A stretch of 64,000 bases of DNA from Hydractinia symbiolongicarpus. Taxonomy: Eukaryota > Cnidaria > Hydrozoa > Anthoathecata > Hydractiniidae. The DNA is taken from NCBI RefSeq assembly GCF_029227915.1, contig NC_079888.1, positions 12,383,001 to 12,447,000 on the forward strand, given 5' to 3'. A model generated the notes under the pieces. That model was not told the origin of the DNA. It ran no database searches and saw only the letters and a program-made list of their open reading frames with translations. The translations under genes were made by a program, and so were the position numbers. This document shows, one piece after another, positions 47,115 to 58,548 of this stretch. The first letter of the stretch is position 1, and the number at the start of each line of letters is the position of its first letter.

Positions 47115-47600
47115 TTTTTCGATCAGGCCCGTGGGAAAATCCACTTAGACACAAGAACAATAAAGAAATACCGTCATTTGAGTTTTGATGACGTAAGCAC
47201 TAACCCGTCGATACACAAAAGTTTTTCTCAGAAAGACCGTTGCTTCCACTGTGTAGAGCTTGTCAAAAATAACTAGCGTTACCACACCGTTTTCAAGTTA
47301 TTTGGTCTCAAAGTTATATGTGCATTACAAGGACTTTATTAACTAGTCTTTTGTTTCGTATTACTCTTCCACTTAATTTTTCAGTTGTAGTTTATATTTT
47401 ATTTACAGGAACCTATTAGATAATAGTACCATTTTGTAACTGGTTAGGCCATCCTGTGTAAATATTAACTAATAAATAATAAATAAATAAGATAAGTTAT
47501 TGACGTTAAATTACTGCTATTGAGGTCGCATCGTAACGGCAGGAAAATTATCAAATAAGACACAGACAGGCAGACGCACTCTTCGCATTATATATATAGA
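47115..47600 (-). mobile_element. Helitron-like element, - strand
   Basis: On the - strand it begins TCTATATATATAATGCG (plus-strand positions 47600 downward) with the GTCTGCCTGTCTGTGTC block and ends at the hairpin CCCGTGG-type sequence near 47123-47142. The terminal CTAG is worn away. It abuts the next element with no spacer. Confidence 0.65.
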
Positions 47601-48165
47601 CTAGTCGATTAGGCGCGTGGAAAAATCCACTTCAGCAGGAGAACAATGAAAAAGAGGAATGTTACTTGCATTTTGATTACGTCAGCAAGGAACTGTCAAT
47701 ACACTAAAAACTTTTCGGAAAATTGTTTACCCAATGCCTTCATCGTATAAATGTTGGAACGCTGATCAAGAAAATGTATATGATCATGTGTCTTTGACAA
47801 ACAATTGCAGAGATATTGAGATGTAAAGGGTTTTTTTTAATAAATTCATGGACCCAGGTCTGGGAAACTTACCCAATTTGGTCCCAGGGTGTCCCTACTT
47901 ACCTGCGCGGTAAAAAATCACTGACGTCACCACCTCGTTTCCAAGTTACTTGGCCTCAAAGTTTAAAGTGCATTGTAATGACTTCACTAATGTTAATATA
48001 CTTTCCTTTGACGTCAATATTATTTTACCAAATTTGTGGTAAATTATCATTAAAGTTTGGTAAATTACAGAACAAATTGATAGGTGATGTTTTATAGTCC
48101 TTATCAAAGAAAATTGTAAAGAATATAATCCACTTTGAAAAAGTCACCGACAGACACACAAAAAT
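47601..48165 (-). mobile_element. Helitron-like element, - strand, abutting its neighbour
   Basis: The 3' end on the - strand is CTAG at 47604-47601, preceded by hairpin GTGGA/TCCAC around 47619-47632. The body carries the family blocks (TCTGGGAAACTTACCC, CACTGACGTCACC, TTGGCCTCAAAG) seen in the + strand copy at 61787. The 5' end is diffuse near 48165. A further scrap of the same family lies at about 48190-48275. Confidence 0.65.
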
Positions 48166-48334
48166 TTCGTATTAACCCGAAACGAATTCATGGACCCAAC
48201 TTGTTTCAAAGTTATCTGGCCCAAAAGGTATAACTGCAATGCAATGGCTTATATAATTTTTTGAGAAAAATTCTATACATCGGTAACCTTTCGAGATTTA
48301 CCGATACCCTGTGTTGTGCAACACGCTTCGAGCC

Positions 48335-48546
48335 TAACTCGGACATACCTTATGCTTAAAACAAAGCAACCCAAAAAGTTCTGTTGACAGTACTGCAGAC
48401 ACAGAAAGTTCTGTTGACAGTACTGCAGACACAAAAAGTTCTGTTGACAGTACTGCAGACACAGAAAGTTCTGTTTTTTCTGCAGAAAGAACTGCAGAAA
48501 ATGCTGCAGGTGCAGATGTTGAAAGGAACATTTTTGACTTGGTTTA
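48335..48546 (+). repeat. 30-bp tandem repeat, open in both strands
   Basis: About three and a half copies of AGTTCTGTTGACAGTACTGC.. with a 30-bp period (48377-48470). Because 30 is a multiple of three, several frames stay open: on + SSVDSTADTE repeats followed by ENAAGADVERNIFDLV and a stop at 48546; on - NFLCLQYCQQ repeats. The + reading is hydrophilic and more protein-like, but no convincing acceptor or start precedes it. It could be a terminal coding exon or only a minisatellite. Confidence 0.5.
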
Positions 48547-48547
48547 A

Positions 48548-48879
48548 CTGACTGTGACATTGAATAATTGTTTCTTAAAAAAAGACAAAAGTTTTATGTT
48601 ATGCTAAACATTTTTCAATTTCTTCATTTTCTATTTGTGTGTGGAGGGGGTATCAAAAAAAAAGGGGGAGTCGACTTTGGACGCAAAATTCTTATTGAGG
48701 ATGGGGGAGGACACAAAATATTTCTTAGAAAAGACTTGATTTTTAAAAATCTCACGAAAAGGACCATCGATTTATCAAATCTGCAAATTTATTAATTGTG
48801 TATTTACCCTTTTTTGTTTCAACTTGTTGAATTCAATTTGTCAATTTGAAATTTCAGAAGTTAGATATGTTCAACTCTT

Positions 48880-48928
<49 letters not shown>

Positions 48929-50060
48929 GAATGTTTATACAGGATTTACATGTCAGTATATAAAACACTGTTATAAATATGCGTCCTGATTGGATTTGGA
49001 TTTGTCAAACAAAACAATGACCAATCAGTTTTCTCAAAATGAAAAATTGCAACTAATCCAACTCGAATCTGAATCAAAAAAGGATAATAAACAATCAAAT
49101 TTGTTAAATTCAATAAATCTATTTCAACAAAATAAATTCTGTATTGTCCACAGGTTTCAAAATCATGTATCTCCTGCTTAATATGTTACATGTTAAGCCA
49201 GCTTCATTAAATTCATGCAGATATGTTTACATATATAATATACCTTGTGCATCACATGGCATTGATTTGTATCCTTTTAATAAATTTCCTTTTTAAATCA
49301 AAGAAGCAAAGAAAGGTAAAGAGACAAAAATTAAAAAAGCTGGTTTTAATGCAGTTTATGCTAAAATTGTGTTCTTGTTTCTCATTTTTTAAAACGCGTA
49401 CCCTTTTTTTAAAAAAATCAGCTGTTATTAAACCATGCACCATCAGCATTTTTAAAAGATTTTCAACAAGAGAGTAAATTTTGAAGGCCTAGATACTAAA
49501 ACATTCAAATGCTAATATGTATTTATTGCTGAATTAATTAACAATGTACTACTTCATTCATTCAAATTAAGTTCGTTCAGAAGTTATTGTATTCGAATCG
49601 TCAAGTTTACACATAACAAGATTTGTATTCTGGAATTTCCAGAATTTTCCTGATCACTTTTAAAAATATCTAGTTAAAGTTTTAATTGTTATTTTAGAAT
49701 ACTTCATACAGCTATGTAATTTTTTTTTTTTTTTTATTGAGTTGTATTTTAACATTGCAAGTTATTTACAATAATAATTGAGAATACTCAATGATGTGTT
49801 TACCCCATAATTCTCCGTTTTCAAGGTCTACTTCAAATTTTAAAATCTTTCAGGCTAATTGCGGAAATCTTCAAGCCCAGAGGGCTTCTTTTTTTCCCTA
49901 AAATCTCGGTTTTGAACCGAACAGCAATTTCGCAACCTGCTTTATGGCCAGCACATAATTGTAGATTACCAGATGTGTCAAGAATGTTTTCTCACAATAT
50001 GGACATGACAGATGTTCCTCGCTCCCAAGGCATTTTGCCTTGTTGATGAAGTTGATAGCG
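48548..50060. other. Intergenic with simple repeats, no gene seen
   Basis: Contains a (TTTA)n tract at about 48880-48926. A fragment near 49860-49895 (GCGGAAATCTTCAAGCCC..GGGCTTCTTT) resembles the hairpin end of the element copies at 8662 and 53002. The frames at 48568-48795, 48990-49181 and 49223-49477 lack recognised motifs. Confidence 0.4.
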
Positions 50061-50094
50061 GCCACTCCGTTATAACGGCTCAGAGGACAAGACC

Positions 50095-50570
50095 TTGGGG
50101 ACGAGGTTAAGTTTCATTCGTCTAAGAACTTCCCCTATTCTGATAGGACGGACACCTGGATTTTTCGCTAAAGGTATCAATCGACAATCCATAAGTGGTG
50201 CAATACTGTCGAAGTCATCAATTTCTTTCGTACTTACCTGCCTAGCAAAATTACCAATTGATTTACAGAGATCAGCAGCAGCATAGATGTGACTGCTGAC
50301 AATTCTTCGCCATTCGTCTGCATCCAAAGATGAAACTCAAGCTGCTCCATTGGTATGAAGAGCTGCCTTTAAAATCGTCCAGGTCATCAAAAATTACCGG
50401 ATTTACAGCCTTTGTAGGTCCCTGTAGTAATAGATCTCTGTGCAATGGGCTGGATGTTTTAAATGAAGTTTTTGCATTATTTCGTCAGTTAATGTTATCG
50501 GAGTTTGATAAAAGACGCAGTGCAGCATTAATCTTGTCATGAATGAGTTAGTTGTTAAATAGTTTAGATA
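50095..50570 (-). pseudogene. Decayed reverse-transcriptase fragment of a multicopy element
   Basis: On the - strand, pieces in shifting frames read LHLKHPAHCTEI, KAALHTNGAA, then DADEWRRIVSSHIYAAADLC, LMDCRLIPLAKNPGVRPIR and GEVLRRM. I recognise TKGAAGPSGxDADGWRR and CRLIPLDKNPGVRPIGVGEVLRR from the RT-containing, high-copy proteins of cnidarians whose C-terminus resembles the 17331-17642 fragment. Frameshifts and stops (for example before SSLDADEW) show it is dead. It is cut at about 50107 by a copy of the CTCGTCCCCAAGG short repeat. Confidence 0.65.
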
Positions 50571-50840
50571 ATTGTCCTATCGAATTGCAATAACTCGTAC
50601 TTTTTAATCGACGCGGTCTATTTTTTTATAAACGTCGTTTATTTGTCTTTCAAACGTATCCTCCGTAAGAGGTTCATCTGGTAGTTGAACAACTTCTAAG
50701 TCATCTCCCAGTTCGCAATTCTGCAACATAATGTGTTTCTTGCACTATCGTTGATCAAGCGCCTTTTAACAACTTTGGCACTTCTAATTTACTTCCGTCA
50801 TCGTTGACCTCAAAAAAATTGACAATAAAACAAGATTCTA

Positions 50841-51252
50841 AGGGTCCATTCGTTTGGTTAAAGAAAAACACGCCTTTTGCATTCGTTGCAGCAGTTGCGC
50901 TCGTTTTGCCAAAGAAACAAAACACATGCGTGCACTGATGATTTTAATTATGCAACGACTAAGATAGTAACCAATATTGTCACGGTAAAATTAATTACAA
51001 TAACAAATATGGCGTCGGCAAAAGCGAAAGTAGTAACTGCGATTATGCGAGAAACGAGTGCACTTGGTGGAATAGTCAACTGTAAGTTATAAATCATTCT
51101 GATGCAACGAGTGCGCTATTTACTCCGTTCTAAAAACGCTGCAACTAGAGTTAACATTTTTTAACTGAAACTACCAAAAAGATGAGAAAACAGGTGCAAC
51201 AAATGGAGCTAGTGCACTTGTTGAAAAAAAGAGCACCAAACGAATGGACCCT
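50841..51252. mobile_element. 410-bp TIR element
   Basis: AGGGTCCATTCGTTTGGT at 50841-50858 is mirrored by ACCAAACGAATGGACCCT ending at 51252, and the inverted similarity continues inward less strictly (AAAAACACGCC and GCAACAAATG-type blocks). A TA lies at both ends and may be the target duplication. The inner frame with MASAKAKVVTAIMRETSALG is short and unrecognised. Confidence 0.65.
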
Positions 51253-52460
51253 AATTGTTTTTAATTATTGCTCAAATCTTTTATCGTTTTACACGTTTCT
51301 CTTTGACAATACAGAAACTCTATTCGACTATTCGCTTTATTTCATGTCCGCCATCTTTAAAGTATAATCGTGTTAAACTCACTTCTTTAAAATGGGATTT
51401 TTACAGTTTGCCCCCAATGATCGTCTCTTGCTCTGGACAACAACGTCTTTTAACACACATGTTCATCTCGACGCAATTTTAATGCTTCTACCGATTCATT
51501 GACACACGACATTTTCATGTGTATGTACCACCATGCGGTTTGGAAGATGTTTGGGGTGTGTTGTCTGTAGCAACGTAAGGCTTATGCATACTTTTCCTAA
51601 TAAAATTTGACGCTGTCCTTGTTGGCAGTTTGGGTGTTAAGCTGACTTTGTAGGCATATTGCGTTTTATAGGATGTCTTTGTCAACAATTAACAGTTTGT
51701 TTTTAAGCTGCCCTGGTTGACATTTTGTTTGAGTTATCGTCTAAGCAGACTTTATCCCGTTATTCTGTACATCTCTCCATTTCCTATATCCTGTCAAATA
51801 ATATTGTTATTAGCGATTAATGAGCAAATAATAACAATAATAATAATTTTTTTGATAAAAAATGCTTGTGCTAAAAAAATACACTGTTTGTTGGTTCAGT
51901 CATACATTTTTTACAGGCTATGCGATAGTGAAAAAATCTTATTTTGATTAACCTGAGTGTACTCTTTACCCTGTTGTACACTGGAAGTTGAAAGTATATA
52001 AAATAAATATTTTTTTCTAAAATTAATTTTCATTTTCTGGGGACTTAATTTCCTACAATAAACAGATTTTTATGCCGACGTTGCCGAATGAGAAAGAGCT
52101 GAAAATCAGACAAAAAACACAGGAAGTTTATTCTATTGTTTTCAAACGTTTGTATGCTTTTTGCAAAGAAAACATATAATTTGGTACTTTTGGTTAAAGC
52201 GGAACATTTTTTTTCTGCTTTACAAGAAAATGAGTAACTAATTGGCAAATTAGAGCAACAAGTTGCAATTAACCATGTTAGCAAAGCGGAATATTTTAAA
52301 ACCGCTGTAGATGCAAAACGACAATATTTTTCATATTCTGCGTTACAATAAGTTTTTGTTAAAATTCTTGCTTAGTATCTTGCTTCGTGCAGTTCGGTAT
52401 AAGAATTTAAAACTCGAAACATTCCCACAGAGAAAAGGTGGAAACTCTTTACAGGTAATA
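51253..52460. other. Intergenic upstream of the lectin gene
   Basis: No gene is supported. Loosely repeated motifs (TTGACATTTTGTTT, TTGTCAACAATTAACAGTTTG) occur at 51600-51740 but are too irregular to define a unit. The promoter of the lectin gene may lie here or just downstream of the TTCG tract. Confidence 0.35.
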
Positions 52461-52465
52461 ATTAC

Positions 52466-52631
52466 TCGTTCGTTCGTTCGTTCGTTCGTTCGTTCGTTCG
52501 TTCGTTCGTTCGTTCGTTCGTTCGTTCGTTCGTTCGTTCGTTCGTTCGTTCGTTCGTTCGTTCGTTCGTTCGTTCGTTCGTTCGTTCGTTCGTTCGTTCG
52601 TTTGTTCGTTCGTTCGTTCGTTCGTTCGTTT
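52466..52631. repeat. (TTCG)n tetranucleotide tract, about 165 bp
   Basis: About 41 TTCG units with a single interruption (TTTG near 52601). It is CpG-dense in an otherwise CpG-poor, AT-rich region. It produces apparent (SFVR)n and (TNER)n frames on the two strands, which are artefacts. It ends about 70 bp before the signal-peptide ATG of the lectin gene at 52702. Confidence 0.97.
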
Positions 52632-52701
52632 TCACCTGAATGGTATGTTTTATATGGTTTAGTTGCCTTCAAATTAATATTCGTCAACTTAAAAGACAAC
52701 C

Positions 52702-55700
52702 ATGAAAGAAAGCATTACGAACATTATCTTTATTTCCGCTTGCATGGCTCTTCTTTTCTCAGCAGGTACATCTTTTTATTATATCTATTTTATTTTTGAT
52801 GGGACAATGAATTTATTTATTAAAGGATGTTATGAACACAACGAATACAATGACTGAAGAAATATATATTTTAGTGCAAAAGATCTTTCCTAGTTACTGG
52901 CATTTGAAACGCGCGTAATTATACAATTGAAAGCTAAAATGACTGCAACTTTATAAAATTAACAGCCTGTTGTTGCAAGAATTTTTTTTCCTTACAATTC
53001 ATTGAATTTCCATGCCGAAGGCGTAGGAAATTCTTTAAAACCGTCGTTTTTTTTCGGAGCATTTTTTGAGAAAAAATCGACCCTGGGATTTCAGGGGGAT
53101 TTTCACGAAGCGAATTGAACGGCGAATTCGACGGCGAATTGTATCTGAGCATGCGCAGTTTTGTTTGTTTTGATTTTGCATCGAAATATTCGCTTCGCTG
53201 AAAAGTAGAAACAGCTCCTACTTTTTAGCGGCTAAAGTTTCGCTGCTAGTTTTTGACTAATCAGAACGCGGTTAACTTAATGTAAACAATAAATTTGGCG
53301 CCTTATTTATTTTGTCGTGAAAATTAAAAAGCCGTCGAATTCGCCGTTCAATTCGCTTCGTGAAAATCCCCCTTAACTAACTAACCCTGTCTCAAATGGT
53401 CAATTACAACGTCACAGATTTAAACTTCGTACCTAAACTCCCTAAGTACTTGGAAGTCATCTAAATGACGTTACAGGCCAAAATTGGTATTTGTTTTCGA
53501 CAAAATTTGGCACAGTTAACAAAAAAAGTTTGTTGAACATGATGGTGACATGAAAATTTTGGTTTTTGCCACCTTAAATGTCATTTTAGGCCAAAATTGG
53601 TCCAAGAATTAAAGCTACTTTATTTTCGACAAAAATAGGCACAGTTAATAAAAAAGTATGCTGAGCATGATGGTCACATCAAAATTTTGATTTTTTGTCA
53701 ACAAAATTCAGTTTAAGACCATAAACGTTTCAATCGCAAGACTTTCAACCATGAATGATAGGCTGTATTTTTGTTAGCAATTTCTTTTAAAATGTGAGTT
53801 TATCATGACACGTTTTGTTTTTTTTGCGTTTGTTGTAAGATATAATGTCACTTGTGTGCTTTATCTTCAGAGTTTCATGCACCAAACTTCTTCGAATGTT
53901 TGGCACGATAACACAAAGAATTGCAGGTTGTCATCAAATATTTTGGTAGCGAGCGGAAATTCTTAGAGACCCCAGGGCTTCTTGTTTTACTTTTAAATGC
54001 ACTGTATACCACGGGGGGCGGTGGTATGGCTTAAAATCTACCAATACAAAGGTGATAAAACCAGGCTAACTTAAAAAACTCTTTATACAAAGAGGTTCCA
54101 AATGAAAAATTATATAACGTCACAGTTATCAGAAACTTAAGCCTAAAATAAGCCATTATCTAGATTTAACTAGAAATTTGAATTTCATAAGAATTGGAGA
54201 TGCTACGACCTTATTTTTTGGGTGGACCAAACTAATTGGCAAAAAAATGATTTGACATAAAAAATAATTTTAATGTAATTGAGATAATATTTTGACAATT
54301 TTGTTTTTCCAGAAATATTTATTTTATGTAATTAAACTTGTTGCATAGTTAGAATATTACATTTAAAGATGTTCAATATACCACGTCAATAATACGTCAT
54401 TGGGATAAAATATGACGCAATATCGCTGGATTGATATCTCCTTTAATTCTGGACTGTATTTTAACAAATCAACATCTAACGCACTTTCAAGCATGTCAGC
54501 ATTTTTTAAAATTCGCAAAACAAATTACCTTTGTCCGAGCGTTTAACCTAACATCAAACTTTTTAACGAGCTAGCTATCACGTTCCTAAGTTTTAAATGG
54601 TTTTAAATTGGAGCCAAATTTATTATGTGCAACGAGTAGTTGGCTATCAGAAAAGTATATCATACGAATAATTACCGGACACCTCTTTGTAATCAATTTT
54701 TTTATGTGTAGATTTAACTTCGCGCGGATATTACTCGCCATATTGATTACATAAACAATGTGGTGGTTAAGCAGCTCCGTCTGGCACTTTATCAAGTTTT
54801 TTTCTACAAAGTAGTAGTTTCTGCCGCTCTTGCATTCTCATCTTCTTTTTGCACTCCACTGCGTGGTAATGCCTTCTCTTCTCTGAAAGTGTTGTAAAAA
54901 TTAATTGATTCATATACGGATTAGAAACAGACATAGAGTAAGAAATCTTTTTATTAGACATCCTTTAGATCCGCATTTATCTAGAACTTTTTTCAGAAAC
55001 GTTTGGAATGTTAAACTCTCATAACCTCTATGTAGCAGACACTTAGTAACGAACGCCTCTGTATAGTGGACGGCATCAATAAAGTCGCAATTTCCATCAC
55101 CCTCTAGTTCTGATCTGAGTTTGGCTATATTTCACTAACTTAATGGGTTACATTAAATTACCTTCACTATTCTTCATTATACTTCAAGTAATAAAAGTTA
55201 TTTTGGAAAGGAGCTCTATGTATAGGACACTTTCTTTATAGCTTACTTTTATAACTGCCAAATACATGGTTTCTCTACAGTTAAATATTGTTGGGAATTT
55301 TCTATTCGGTCTTTTTCTGTACTGTTATTTATAGGAGCATGTACAAACGTAAAGTTCGCTTGCAAATCAACAAATATGGAGTTGAGTTGTCCAAAAAATA
55401 CAGTGATATACATAAACAACGCACAATATGGTCGTACTGGTTACTTAGCAACTCAAGTATGCTTTGGAATAAAACACCAAAATTTAATTTGCCGAACTCC
55501 AAGGGCGCATCAAGTTGTTTTCAGCAGGTGTAACGCTAGACAGTCGTGTACTATTGCGGTCGATGATCAACTATTTGGAGATTCATGTCATGGTGTGGAA
55601 AGTTATTTAACAGTACATTACACGTGTCAGCAAAGGTGAGAAATGTTATACTTTAATTAAAGAAAACAATATTTCGCGAAATTTTTCAGGTTGTCAATTC

Positions 55701-57033
55701 GCAAAAATTAGTCCATAAACATTTCGACTTTTCATAAATTTCTCCCGTATTTTTTTCGATTAAAGTATCTAGGCTTAACTTAATGTAGGATTTTCCTTTC
55801 ATACTAGCTACACTTTCATTATATCTATCATGTGGGATCCTGATGAATTTGAGTGATATATATAAGGTGTTTTTCCTTTACCCTGTGCATACTCCACCAA
55901 TAAACCTGTCTTCTATCTTTGTGAATGGTTGTAAACAATTATTATTCTAGTGCTTACTTTAATCGCAAAACTTTTGCGAATTTACATATCGAAACATTTT
56001 TTGCAAGAAAAACTTTCGTAACATCTGATATTGGAAATTTTCTGCATGGTTTCGCATCGTCCAAATATACTTTTAAATTGCGAGAATAATTTGGCAATTC
56101 CAAGCTTTCGAAAGCAGAATTCTTTTAAAAAATGGATTAGTGGATAAACTTTCACGAATCGACAATTGTGAAAGTTCACGAGATTAAGCCAAAAGTTTTT
56201 CTCGCAAAAATTATTTAATTAAGGTAACAATACTTAACAATTTTATGTAGGGCCGTCGCTTGCGAAAACGAAAGAGCGTATTTAAGTTGCCCATTCGGAA
56301 GTTCAATAAACATTTTCCATGCTAATTTTGGCCGATTATTGCCGGAGGTTTGTCCTGGCCAAAACTCGAATTCCACAACATCGTGTCGAACGTATATATC
56401 ACGTAGCGTAGCAGCTCGGTGTCAAAGTTTGAGATCGTGTTCAGTAGAAGCAACAGCATTTAGATTCGGAGACGCGTGTAGAAATGTATCAAAATATTTA
56501 GAAATCCATTATCAATGTAGGTAAGATGTACACAATCTCTCTCCTTTCTCTTTTTCTTCTCCTCCTCCTCCTTCTTCTCCTCCTCCTCCTTCTTCTCCTC
56601 CCCTACCTTCTTAGGACATACTTTTTACATTCTTAAAACTAATCGCATACTCTTACAAGATGTGTGAAGCAAAAAAACTTTTTTAATTTTTAGTAAAATA
56701 CCTGTTAAAGAGATAGTACGATGCAACAATAAACCGTTATACTTCCAATGTCAACGTGGGGAACACATTGAGATTGTGCATGCTGAATTTGGCCGGCGCT
56801 CGCCAGATTTTTGCCCTGGGGCGAATTCTACAACTACAACAACATGCCAGGAAAGCTCTGCTTTAAACCGTGTTAAACTCAGTTGCCAAGGGAGATATGT
56901 TTGCTTGATCCACACGTCAACGCAACTGTTTGGCGATCCTTGTCCCGGTGTTCGAAAATACCTTCTTGTTCGTTACATCTGCGCAAAAACTCCTGATCCA
57001 GATCAACCAACTAATCCACCAGCCTTTGCTTAA
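52702..57033 (+). CDS. Secreted three-domain SUEL/rhamnose-binding lectin
   Basis: Four exons: 52702-52765 (signal peptide), 55335-55635, 56251-56520 and 56694-57033. Phases match at each junction (1, 2, 2) and the sum is 975 nt, i.e. 324 residues and a stop. Exon 1 encodes MKESITNIIFISACMALL.., a typical hydrophobic signal sequence. Each other exon is one SUEL domain: domain 1 AQYGRTG and FGDSCHGVESYL; domain 2 ANFGRLLPEVC and FGDACRNVSKYL; domain 3 AEFGRRSPDFC and FGDPCPGVRKYL, then a short Pro-rich tail (TPDPDQPTNPPAFA). Family members bind rhamnose or galactose and act in egg, venom or innate-defence secretions; which role applies here cannot be told. Intron 1 contains a nested transposon and intron 3 a pyrimidine repeat. 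Exon 1 was chosen for its phase and signal-peptide character and is 2.6 kb upstream, so it is less certain than the rest. Confidence 0.75.
53002..53988. mobile_element. Non-autonomous repeat with internal tandem units (copy B), in lectin intron 1
   Basis: Same ends and interior as 8662-9586, but with only about two of the AGGCCAAAATTGG units (near 53475 and 53590) instead of four, and split by the TIR element 53094-53372. The ends are TTGAATTTCC..GAAGGCGTAGG and GCGGAAATTCTTAGAG..CTTCTTGTTTT. Confidence 0.7.
53094..53372. mobile_element. 279-bp MITE nested in copy B
   Basis: Long terminal inverted repeats: GGGGGATTTTCACGAAGCGA at the left, its complement ending GAAAATCCCCC at 53372, pairing for about 40 bp through a GAATTCGACGG core. 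Comparison with the uninterrupted copy at 8740-8760 shows sequence left of the insertion matching exactly up to GGGATTTCA. Flanks TCA and TTA may be a worn 3-bp duplication of the TWA type, as in Harbinger-like elements (inference). Confidence 0.8.
53990..55334. other. Lectin intron 1, remaining part
   Basis: No exon recognised. A pyrimidine-rich stretch (TCTTTTTCTGTACTGTTATTT) leads into the acceptor at 55334. The - strand frames at 54586-54961 (ALRKKDENARAAETTTL-like in reverse) have no recognised motif. Confidence 0.35.
56541..56603. repeat. CTC/CTT polypyrimidine repeat in lectin intron 3
   Basis: A 60-bp pure pyrimidine tract on the + strand, made of CTCCTCCTCCTCCTTCTT units, just 21 bp after the donor at 56521. 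Mirror-like polypyrimidine tracts of this length can form triplex DNA. Confidence 0.85.
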
Positions 57034-57412
57034 ACAGTATAAAGTTATTAATAACATATTTTGTGCGATTTTTATTATTTCCAGCATTAGTTTCTTAGAG
57101 GGCATATTGCTACAATTGCCTTTTAGGCAAATTTAAAATATACTTCTACTTAATACAATTTTTACTTAAAACATTTATATATATATATATATATTTATAT
57201 TTCTAGTCAAAAATTATTCTGTTACATAGGAATAACAAAGCTTAAAATGTTGCACGAAAATGTAAAAAAAATTATGGGTCTATTTACGCCTTTGCAAAGT
57301 ATGTAATAGGAAATTGGGCGTAAAATCCACGTTAAGGGTGCACATTTAAGGGAATAATACGCAAAAACCATTGGCCAGTAACATGAGCTAAAGAATAAAA
57401 ACGATGGCAATG

Positions 57413-58548
57413 TTCTGACCCAACTACGGACACTGGCCCAACTTTGGACGCAGGACTGGCCTCAGACGGGACAGCCCGTCAAAAGACTATCTATTGACGG
57501 GCCCGGCCCAACTTTGGACATATGTATGCAAATTCGTCTTAAGCTGATACAGGCCTAACTATTGACAAAGGAATCTCCTGCTTTAAAAAGCCGTGTCATT
57601 GGATGGGACAAACTCAACTGTACACAAAAGACTCTTGCAATTTTAAAAAATGTGTCATAAGATGGGACAGGCCTAACTATTTAAAAGACTGTGTTCAAGA
57701 TGGGACAGGCCCAACCATTGACAAAGGACTTGTGCTTTCAAAAATCGTGCCAAAAAAGAACCAGGCCTAACTATTGACACTGTTTAGAAACAGCCACAAC
57801 ATGGGCCAGTCCGAAGACTCCCAGAATAATGTTAAACCTTGTACCATGGGCAACACATTGTAACGAATTCTAAAAAAATTGAAGACTGATCACATAAAAT
57901 ATAAATTAACACATAACATTTCTTTTAATCATAGTCTCCGTTTCTTGAATATATAACAAAATATTTCAATGTGGCTGCCCCAGCCAAAACGATTCTGTAT
58001 CCTAAAAAGTAAACATAAATAGCTTAAACAATAGCGTAGCTAACTATATCTGTATATATATAACATGACATTACACTGAGCTAAATATTATATATATATA
58101 TATATATATCTTGATATCTGAGTCATAATTATTTAGCTAGTCATTATGCACACAACAATCCAGGTAAAAACATCTCTAAAAACATCATGCAACAAGAAAG
58201 TCTCCAACTGCTTTAAAAAATGCATTCGCTGATATGGTCTTGAACCAAGAGTTGCCAAGTAGTGCTGTTTTTGCTACCCACAACAATCTTGAAATGCATA
58301 ACTTGATTTAATCTCAGCTAGCCATATACAACACCTCGGAGAAAGTTGCAGCAGTTCAGTTTTTTCACTTTATTGGAGTTAGTTTTTGTTAAATACAAGG
58401 TCTTCAAGTATGCAAACATCTTTTAACGCCATGTCGCATGTTGGTCCTCGCCCGTCAATTGACAGGACAGCATGTCAAAAGATGGGCCACCGTGTCTAAA
58501 AATAGTCCGTTCCGTCTAAGACAGGCCGTGTTCTAAGTTGGGTCAGAA
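57413..58548. mobile_element. 1.1-kb TIR element with internal dispersed repeats
   Basis: TTCTGACCCAACT at 57413-57425 is mirrored by AGTTGGGTCAGAA at 58536-58548. The subterminal regions hold several copies of a GATGGGACAGGCC..AACTATTGACAAAGGA-like unit (about 57600-57790) and GACAGG/GGCC blocks near 58440-58530. No transposase frame is present, so it is non-autonomous. TG lies outside both ends. Confidence 0.65.

Noticed and set aside
52311-52799. 162-codon frame with (SFVR)n and its - strand counterpart (TNER)n
   Set aside because: Caused by the (TTCG)n tract. The overlapping signal-peptide exon uses another frame.
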